Positions 56,331 to 64,000 of a stretch of DNA of 64,000 nucleotides are shown here, piece by piece. The stretch's first letter is position 1. Each line of letters begins with the position of its first letter. A model generated the notes under the pieces. That model ran no database searches and was not told the DNA's origin. It saw only the letters and a program-made list of their open reading frames with translations. A program made the position numbers and the translations under genes. Source of the stretch: Ischnura elegans (lineage: Eukaryota > Arthropoda > Insecta > Odonata > Coenagrionidae); assembly GCF_921293095.1 (NCBI RefSeq), contig NC_060251.1:38855644-38919643 (forward strand). Reading direction: 5' to 3'.

Positions 56331-58240
56331 ATGTCATGATAACATGAGTTTTACCATTTCCTTGGTTTCACTAATACGAATTCACAGCAAAACATCCTGC
56401 ACACAATTCATATGTAAGATCGCAAAATGGTTCCGCTGGCAACACACACGCAAGCTACAACGTTCAATAATATAGATAAATCCACGAACGATATAGTGGC
56501 ACACACACCACATAAATATAGTGGAAAACAGGCAAATACAATCATCAAAAACTGGAAGTCACTACCATTCTTATACTCATCACATACAACTTAATAAAAG
56601 AGCTCGTTATGATGGAAAATAATATTATTCACTAATTTAAAGCCTTAAATTAGCCCACGCAGGTAGAGCAGCTGACTTTTTACACTACAATTCGCTGATA
56701 AACTAGAAAATAAACTTCACACACAGCTTTGTTCTTGATAGCTTGTTCATTCAATTGCATATCTTTGATGAACAACAGAGGTGAAAACGCCACTGACAAT
56801 TTTATATTACTGTCAGGCATTTATCGATAGCGTAATAGCACTCTTTACAATTCAATCACGATGGAACACTGATAATTACAACTCTTGGCCGATATTTTTA
56901 AACCTTGTCAAACTTTGTGCATTATAACCACTGGCACTGTAATTACCAGTTGTATATTAACGGGAGTAGTCACGTTTGAAAATAGCTCTATTTTGGAACA
57001 AAATATGTTTTTAGAAATCTCCAAGCAGCGAGCAAAAGTTGTATTCACTGGTATTGACCTTATAATACAACCGCAGGCAATCCAAGCACGAATTTTCTGG
57101 TGCCTACGAATAAATGGATGAAGTTATTATACAAAAGATAGGCGTATATAAGAGAACAACACAATTGCTCTAATGACATAAATGAATGAGGTGCCTTTGA
57201 TAACACAAACTTACTATCAATGTATCCACCTTCAACGGCCGTGTCTCAGACTGCTTCAACGATACTATTTTACTAACGATATTATTAGGATATAATGGTT
57301 ACCGACCAAAGTTGATAATTGGTTGCAGGCTGGTCACAATGTGACGTGCCTACAACGTACAGGCAACAGACCATTGTGACCACAACCGTAGCACGACATT
57401 TGCTATAGTCGCTGCAACGTGACGGTACATAATAATAACCAGTCCACCCCTGAATCATCATTGAATATGTTCTAAGTTGTGCTGTATTCCATGATGTGGT
57501 TGTTGAGCGTTCCATTTCTAGTGTTGGTGTTATTAAATCGACGAATTTATTTTGTGGAATTTCTCACCTTGCTGTTGGTTTTATTTCCGTGAAAACTAAT
57601 TGCTATGCCTGTTGTTCACGGTGTAACCCGTTATATGAAACTTAGAAACGTTTTAAGGTATTTAAGACTGAGTTGACGGCGGACGATCCGGTGAAACATT
57701 AAAGCTTCCATTGTGTCATAATTGAAAATAACGTAAACGAATGCACTTAGTAAAATCCCACACAATGCTATTGAAACCATTGCATAGGGCTTCAATTTTA
57801 GTCCTGGAGATGCCGAGGGGGATAAGATATGGCGATTTAATTAAACGAGGGAGGAATTGAAGGTTAAAATTTAACATCAATGGTTTTAATAAAGGAGAGG
57901 AATTTGACTAATTGTAAGTGTTTTCTTTTGCGTCATGAATATATCATACCACTGATTCCACGAAGTCAACCTTAGCAATTCTAAAGTCCTCTGACTCCAT
58001 CGCCTCTCGCCACATTGCGTTTGCTCGGAGACTGAAATCGGTCTTTCCTTTTAACCTTCTAAATACAAAATGGTTAATTCACGGAGTTTGAAAGTTTATT
58101 TCAAATATCCGTCGCTTTGGATCACAGAATCACTATACTCTCCTAGATCTTCAACTATCAACATAACTGTTTCCCGATATAGACAATCACGGCGCTGAAG
58201 TCGACTTAAAGCTCAAGTGTAGCTACCGCACCGCACTTAG
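56331..58240. other. Unassigned AT-rich interval
   Basis: A 78-codon plus frame at 56885-57121 and a 76-codon minus frame at 57285-57515 have no recognised motif. GGTCACAATGTGAC-like inverted bits near 57330-57380 are short and unassigned. Confidence 0.4.
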
Positions 58241-58244
58241 GATT

Positions 58245-58345
58245 AGAGATGAAGTCACTTAAGTCTGTAGTGTAGACGTACTTGAGTACATTTTTCTCAA
58301 GTGCCTAAATTTTGTACTTGAGTACATTTTTCACAAATGCCTAAA
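58245..58345. mobile_element. hAT-like terminal fragment
   Basis: Two copies of GTACTTGAGTACATTTTTC separated by CTCAAGTGCCTAAATTTT. Arrays of ACTTGAGTAC-type units next to a TAGAGATGA-like end are common at hAT termini. The partner end was not found. Confidence 0.45.
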
Positions 58346-58745
58346 TTGCAATGAAAGTCTTAAAGAGTTATATTGTTATCAATTGCTATAGAATGTTACT
58401 AAAATTGAATGTCAATTCAATTCTATTGAAATGTCAACTATTTATGCTAGGGGTTCCACTTACCCCGGTGTTCCTTACGCAGTTAACGGGTATATATAAA
58501 TATTTATAAAAAAATAACCTGTTTGTTGAGCACAGAATAGATACTTGTTAGGAAGTTGAGCCTAGCATTTTGTTCGCCACGTTGATGCATGCACATAAAT
58601 ATGAATGCGTTAGAGTGGGAGTGCATAAATATGCTTGCAAGATGCCATGTGTAAATGTAATAAATAGGTAGATTTCCTGCAGGATAGGTTCATAGCAAAT
58701 GATATAACCTTGTTTTTATTACTAATATTCTATATTTATTTGCAG

Positions 58746-58894
58746 GGACAATGGAGAGAGTCTGGAGTCAGGATGACAACCTGAAAAGGGATATACCAAC
58801 TAGACTAAAGCAAGTTATCACAAAGGCATTTGCCACCAAAAGTTGTGACATGGTTAAATACCAAAGGAAGAAGCTACTGAAAAGTAGCAAATAA
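58746..58894 (+). CDS. Candidate 3'-terminal exon, at least 47 codons
   Basis: A strong 3' splice site precedes it: branch-point-like TACTAAT at 58720-58726, a T-rich tract and TTTGCAG at 58739-58745. One frame is open from the acceptor to TAA at 58892-58894, with a methionine at 58751. The product (MERVWSQDDNLKRDIPTRLK, then KAFATKSCDMVKYQRKKLLK) is lysine-rich and coding-like. I do not recognise the family. No upstream exon could be found, and AATAAT rather than AATAAA follows. It could belong to a host gene, to the neighbouring hAT fragment or be chance. Confidence 0.3.
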
Positions 58895-59046
58895 TACTTC
58901 ACATGTGTATCCAGACTGATGATGGATGCAAATGCTACCAGCTAAGATATTGATTGTTCATTCCCTGTCAGCCTTTGTAATACATACCATTCACATCAAT
59001 CCCCTGATCGACCCCAAACACCACGAACTTTGAAATAATTTGAACA

Positions 59047-60615
59047 CAATAGGGTTGTTCAAGCCTATCAAAACGGTCTAAAAAAACGAATGTATATCAC
59101 TTCTGATGTAATTTCATTTTGATTGGGATGAATGACAGATGCGTTGAAAAAGTAATGATGGAATTATTAGCAATCAAAATTCGAACAATTTTAAACGCCG
59201 CCAAAAACGGTCGGCCATCTTGAAATAGAGGTGATGACGACACAAGCCTGTACCCCTGTACGGCTGGCCTGTACCCTCGATCGCTCGATGTCAAGCTGAG
59301 TACTCTGCATGCCGACTGGACATTTGCCAAGGTTATTCCTTATTTTGAAATGGCCTATGTTGTGCATGAAGCTTCCGGATGGATCAAGGCGACATGTAAT
59401 CCATTCTTCAAGTTAGGCAGGCAATGTATGTAGCGTTGACAGGAATTGAAAGTTTTGTATTGCTGCATTTGCTAGGAAACTACGTGCAGTGAACTTTCAT
59501 TGTGCTTCTAGTGCAAGTGAACACAATTTGTGCCCTTAATGTACACCTAAGTGAATGATTGCATATAGACGATGAAGTAAAGAGTGAAGTGAGTTGTGAA
59601 TGTAACTGCTTCGACGAAATTATTTATTTCTTCCATGCTAGTTCAATCAACCCTATACATTTCGATCTAAGGTATCTAACTATTGCCTAGGGGATATTTT
59701 TCATATTTGAGCTAGTTGTGCTTTAGGGATACATCGAACGCATATTAATTTTCAATCGTTTGTTCGCTTCTAAGTTCCGTGTGATTTTATTACCTATTCA
59801 TTTTGAGCATTCACGAGTGTTTACATTTCACGAATTTCGTTGCGCTGTTGTTTGTTTTTGTTTTGGTCATATTTGGGTTACGGTAAGAGTACGGGTAAGA
59901 GTAATAGTGAAATTCGAAGTTTTTTGATGTTACAATAACCGGTTTAGCTATTTGTTTCAGCCTATTCATTTCATTGTCCTCGAAATGTCAATGTGAAATA
60001 ACGTAAACTGATTCTAAGTCGTTAGTGATGAGTGAGAAGTGAGGTGTGGAGAATCTTTCGAACTTCAAGGAGTGCAAATTCTTTTAGCGTGTGCATAGTG
60101 ATTGGAAAACCGATTATCATGTTTTATTAGTTTTTTATATTTATTGTGAGTCAAGTTTTTCATTGAATCAGTTGATTCGGAATATATTCGAATAATTCGT
60201 ATCAAAAAGACAACTCGTGAAATGTGTACGTTGTAGTGCTATTTATGATATGATGAGCAATAAATATGTACAAGTAAGGGTAATTTTGCTTATTATTACT
60301 CTTATTAAAGGATAAATTTGGATTTTCTTTAAACACTGATCTGGCGGCAGACGCTGGAGATCTTGAAAAAAAGTGGAATAACCCTGCTGAGCCACTTAAA
60401 CAACACTGCAGTAGGGCATCTACAGGCTTGTGACGTCACACATCAATTCAAGATGGAAGTAGGGCTTTTTGGCGTAACGTAAAATTTGTCACTGTTTAAA
60501 GCCTTCTCTAAACATGTACAATGAAGAAAATAGCATAATATTATTGTCATGGCTCCTTCTGAAGCACGATCTTTCGATTTCTTAAATAAAAAAAATATGG
60601 TGAACAACCCTATTG
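59047..60615. mobile_element. Long-TIR element, 1569 bp, TIR CAATAGGGTTGTTCA
   Basis: An exact 15-bp TIR is at 59047-59061 and 60601-60615. Weaker inverted similarity continues for about 300 bp inward (CATCTTGAA, GACACAAGCCTGTA or GTCACAAGCCTGTAG, GGTTATTCC, in mirror order). TA occurs at both ends inside the match, so a TA target is possible but not provable. No transposase frame is present. The centre contains the 500-bp module repeated at 63 kb. Confidence 0.6.
59395..59890 (+). repeat. 500-bp module, copy 1
   Basis: Directly repeated at 63120-63610 with about 75-80 percent similarity: CCATTCTTCAAGTWAGGCAG, GACAGGAATTGAAAGTTTTG, TTGCATATAGACGATGAA and TTTCGTTGCGCTGTTGTT. It has no coding capacity. 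Confidence 0.75.
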
Positions 60616-60849
60616 TAATATTGGTTTGTATGAGACATTTGAAGTGGTATTTGTTAACCAATTCGGTCCAAATTTTGATATTTTGTTAATAGTTACTTGC
60701 TTTTTCATTTGCTTGAAGTATATGCTACCAACTATGGTTTACTGTGTGCAAAAATAAAAGCATTCAAAATTAAATTAAATACTTTACATAATTGGAGATA
60801 ATTCTTTAGGGCTTGAAATGTTCCAAACATAGTGGCTTTTTGCACACAT

Positions 60850-61345
60850 CATACTACCATGTAGATTCTCTTCTTATCTTTTTCTCCAAGCACACTACAC
60901 GTTTTGCCATCCTTTTACCTTTACTTTTTTGGTATCTGTACACTCCAAGGAATGCCTGGTGTTCATTATTGTAACATATCCTTCTTGTCCTTCCATTTGC
61001 AATAATGTTATTACTGCAATATGATATGGCTTCACCTTTTTGGAGTTTTAATTCGTCTCTATCTTTAGGCATATTTTTGCATTTAGATCACAAAGTACAG
61101 TACATTAATTCCTAAGGTGTGTAACTTGTGAAACAAATCTGGCGAATTATACCAATTATCAACATACAATTAATATCCTTTGTTTAGAAGATTATACGCG
61201 GCCATCAAATCCAATACTACCTTTGTATTAACAGGAATATTGTTTACTTCATCATTTCCAACATACATTTTAAAGTTATGTGTATAACAATAGCTGGAAT
61301 TGCATAATTTGTACAGTTTTACCCCAAATCTTGCCCTGTTTAACC
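60850..61345 (-). pseudogene. piggyBac-like transposase remnant
   Basis: Minus strand from 61340 reads RARFGVKLYKLCNSS, then DEVNNIPVNTKVVLDL, YVDNWYNSPDLFHKLH (after a stop), and, in another frame, MPKDRDELKLQKGEAIS. In piggyBac (DDE_Tnp_1_7) transposases the order is RFG-x-K-x-YKL, then a VDN-(F/W)-Y-(T/N)-S motif holding one catalytic Asp, then a (N)MP-x...LKKGE segment. The match to that order is clear. At least two stops and one frameshift inactivate it. TTAA-flanked ends were not found. Confidence 0.7.
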
Positions 61346-61466
61346 TTTTGTATTGTTAAAAAGTAGCAAGCCTGACAACAAATTTATGTTATACAATGTA
61401 AAAATGTTTAATTCAGCATTAAATTCATATCAATGGAACAATTGTTTTTATTCATTCTGTTTTATT

Positions 61467-61752
61467 AGGGAATTACAGTCCCTATAGGGAATATTTATCC
61501 CTATAGGGAATAGGTGTCCCTATAGAGAATGGGTGTCCCTATAGGGAATGGGTGTCCCTATAGGGAATGGTAGTCCCCAATGCCAATTCCCTATAAGGAA
61601 TTTTAATGGGTATTTTCAATGGGGAATTACAGTCCCTATAGGGAATAACTGTCCCTATAGGGAATGGGTGTCCCTATAGGGAATGGTAGTCCCCATTGCC
61701 AATTCCCTATAAGGAATTTTAATGGGTGTTTTCAATGGGGAATTTTTAACAG
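61467..61752. repeat. Tandem array of palindromic GTCCCTATAGGGAATGG units, two higher-order blocks
   Basis: Seven to eight units of about 20-21 bp, each containing CCCTATAGGG, occur in two blocks (61469-61621 and 61622-61740). Each block ends with CCAATTCCCTATAAGGAATT, TTTTAATGGGT and TTTTCAATGG. The array ends in TTTTTAACAGGGTA, which may be a transposon terminus. Confidence 0.85.
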
Positions 61753-62865
61753 GGTACATAAATTACGATTTCCTTTTTCGTACATAAGTTTCTTAATTGC
61801 TAAACTTCTAAGAAAGAGGGCATGTCTGGGTAAAATTAAAAAACAAAAGCAAATGCTTTCTTCAATACGGCTCCTTCTCCTTCGTAATCAAATGAGGAGC
61901 TGAGTTAAGAATCATAGAAAAATTGTTAAACGAGCAATGAAAAACTAAAATCCTAGATGAGTGAAGTAATACAATGTGACTCATATGTAACTCAGTGAAA
62001 TTGCTTTATTAAAAATCTAAATAAAACTTTGTAAATATAATTTTATATGACCTTGTCTAAACGTCTTTAAAAGTCTTACTACTTAAGCTCTGACATTAAC
62101 TAATTGAATCGAGGTTATCCGCCAGTGCCTACAATTCTTTCAACACAATGCCCCGATTGACATTATACTCTCAAAGCTAAGCTAATGTAATAGTTGAAAT
62201 GTTGCTGAAAAATTAGTCAAATTTGTATTCGAGCTTATTTTCAGTCTGATCTCAATTTCTTCGCTCACGCATCTGGCCGTTTCGCCGGATGAATTTCATG
62301 AGTAAAGGGGCACGATTATGGAAAAATAAACAAATTTTTTATACAATATAGTAGGTGACCATACTAAACACTGACTTCATATGAAGACTTTCCCAACATT
62401 TCCAAGTTTGGAGAGCAGAATGACATCCTTAGCCTTCTTTTCTGGTTATATTCGTCTTGTCCTTCGCCTAGGACGGCTTTCCATTTGCCCGGAGTGGTAA
62501 GATTTTACTCTCCTGTTACCCGCCTGATTATTTCTATAGTATGTTGCTAGACGCCTTACACTTCTTCGTCCTCATAATATGATACAGACATGTGTAACTG
62601 AACCAATACAGTAGCTACGGGTTAGATTTCTATATTCACCATGGTCAACCTCTCATCAAGTGCAGGTTGCTTTTCACATGCATTCCGGTGCTCTTTGTAA
62701 GCATTATTTTCTCCACAACATAGCCAATTAACGATCGTGTTTTTATCAATCTCTAGCTCTATTTCCAAAAGTCTCCTTCTTCAGACAACTTTTTTTCGCT
62801 GCTCACTATTACTTAGTACTTAATGCCTCGCATTTCCATCCATAAGTTATTTACGGCCCTATTCA
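61753..62865. other. Unassigned AT-rich interval
   Basis: No supported feature. Confidence 0.4.
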
Positions 62866-63015
62866 TAGTTTCCTTAGTAAGCTAATACCGCTTAAGTAGC
62901 GTTCTAGGTAGTAGCATACTTGCAAAACGGTATTCATAGAGCGTTAGTAAGGGCTACTAAGCTTAGTATGCTACTATCTTAGTAGCTGGTTCTTAGTCGC
63001 CCTCCGGCCTTGTCT
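62866..63015. repeat. TTAGTAGC-rich foldback-like end
   Basis: CCCTATTCATAGTTTCCTTA is followed by many TTAGTAGC/GCTACTAA copies in both orientations. This looks like the terminus of a DNA transposon; the partner end was not found. Confidence 0.4.
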
Positions 63016-63119
63016 AAGGTAGCTACTAAATATGGCTGACCATTGTGGATGATCGAACTCCGGTTTTATTTGTAATCTGTTATAGACTTTTTACGCATTT
63101 GTGCCAAAATGGAATACGA

Positions 63120-63610
63120 GAATCCATTCTTCAAGTAAGGCAGGCAACGTATGTAGTGTAATTGTTGACAGGAATTGAAAGTTTTGTGTAGCTGCGAGGA
63201 AGCTACGACGCGCAGTGAACTCGTGCCTCTAGTGTAAGTGAACACAATTTTTGCATTCAGTGCGCCCCTAAGTGAATTGATTGCATATAGACGATGAATT
63301 AAAGAGTGAAACGTCAAGTGAAGTGATTTGTGATTGTATGAGCTTATTTATTCCTTCCATACTGGTTTAATCAACCGTATACATTTCCATCAAAGGTATC
63401 GAACTGAAGAAGAGGATACGTTTCACATATGAAGTAGTTGTTCCTCATGAATGCAGCGAACGCGCTTTAATTTTCATTCGTTTGTTGGCTTACAAGTTCT
63501 GTTAGCTTTTATTATGTATTCTGGCCACTTCATCGTGAGATACTTATCACCAGTGTTTACATTTCATGCATTTCGTTGCGCTGTTGTTTTTGTTTTGGCA
63601 ATATGCCCCG
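63120..63610 (+). repeat. 500-bp module, copy 2
   Basis: Direct repeat of 59395-59890. The flanking TIRs of the first copy are not present here. Confidence 0.75.
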
Positions 63611-64000
63611 TTTATGCCTCATTCACATTACGATAGCTCCAGCCATCGTCGGAACTATCGTGCATTCACACGACGATGGCAAGGTCGGTAAAAGCCAGGT
63701 CGTGTCACGCACTTGACCAATGTAATCCGCCATCTTGAGTCTCTAGCGCGGCGGGAATTCAAATTTTACGTGCATTTAAACGGGAGACATAGGTAAAAGG
63801 AAACACGGTTTTCTCACAACGTAATCAATGCAGGGAAGTGGAAGTTTTGTTATAGATAGTTAATAAAATGAAAATTTATTACGTCTGTATTTTGAGTCTA
63901 TGGTCCACGGTTCGACTCTGGAAAAATTGTCAACTCACGGGAAAAATAAATTTCGCACTGCAGCGCTCTGGATGCATGGGTTGTAAGGCACCATGTCTTA
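63611..64000. other. Unassigned end of window
   Basis: GCCATCGTC and GACGATGGC at 63650-63683 form a 9-bp inverted repeat in a sequence that looks like a DNA-transposon terminus (TTCACATTACGATAG). Nothing else is supported. Confidence 0.3.

Noticed and set aside
60443-60661. 72-aa minus-strand ORF
   Set aside because: It lies across the right terminus of the TIR element and has no known motif.
61467-61752. CRISPR array
   Set aside because: The repeats are 20-21 bp without unique spacers, and all other evidence points to an animal genome.
59395-63610. LTR retrotransposon with 500-bp direct terminal repeats
   Set aside because: The first copy lies inside a TIR element. The interior has a piggyBac-like remnant and no gag-pol, and no TG...CA ends or TSD are seen.

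Overview
This is a stretch of animal, most likely arthropod, nuclear DNA made almost entirely of transposable elements and their remains. The evidence is the mixture of families: CR1/Jockey-like, RTE-like and L1-like non-LTR retrotransposon coding remnants, Penelope-like element (PLE) ends, several tRNA-derived SINEs, and DNA transposons with readable target-site duplications (TSDs): hAT 8 bp, PIF/Harbinger-type 3 bp, TA-type 2 bp, MULE-like 8 bp. There are also piggyBac-like and pogo/Tigger-like transposase remnants. The sequence is AT-rich, ORFs are short and stop-ridden, and no operons, rRNA genes or convincing single-copy host genes are visible. One weak candidate terminal exon lies near 58.75 kb. 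I cannot name the species.

Layout. 0-5 kb: a PLE 3' end interrupted by a back-to-back SINE pair with a 12-bp TSD, a GC-rich 293-bp insertion, and a PLE-derived hairpin. 5-14 kb: MITEs of several superfamilies, a 5'-truncated RTE element, and a 571-bp MULE-like foldback element carrying a transposase fragment. 14-24 kb: four PLE-derived segments, tRNA-like SINEs, one perfect-looking hairpin, and two CR1-like tails counting that at 10 kb. 25-38 kb: hAT, PIF and pogo-type elements, a second PLE-like hairpin, a CT microsatellite and an L1-like remnant. 39.1-52.5 kb: a very large inverted duplication with arms of about 4.27 kb and a 4.85-kb spacer that holds most of two different CR1/Jockey-like retrotransposons. 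53-64 kb: MITEs, a promoter-like repeat, transposase-like remnants, a 1.57-kb inverted-repeat element, a piggyBac-like remnant and a tandem array of palindromic units.

The most unusual item is the large inverted duplication. The right arm has the complete versions of everything at both boundaries: an intact reverse transcriptase ORF at the inner end and an entire hAT MITE with TSD at the outer end. The left arm is cut in the middle of both. The left arm therefore looks like a copy, inserted in inverse orientation into a second retrotransposon. Its inner junction creates a 271-codon in-frame chimeric ORF. The inner part of the arms appears identical while the outer 0.65 kb differs at about 2 percent, which suggests gene conversion or an assembly effect.

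A second theme is foldback DNA. Four separate loci are inverted pairs of PLE-type or tRNA-like ends with arms of 73-110 bp, three of them with loops of only 9-17 bp. Several PLE ends carry a hammerhead-ribozyme-like core whose stem varies in a base-pair-preserving way. Coordinates of degenerate elements are approximate unless a TSD is given.
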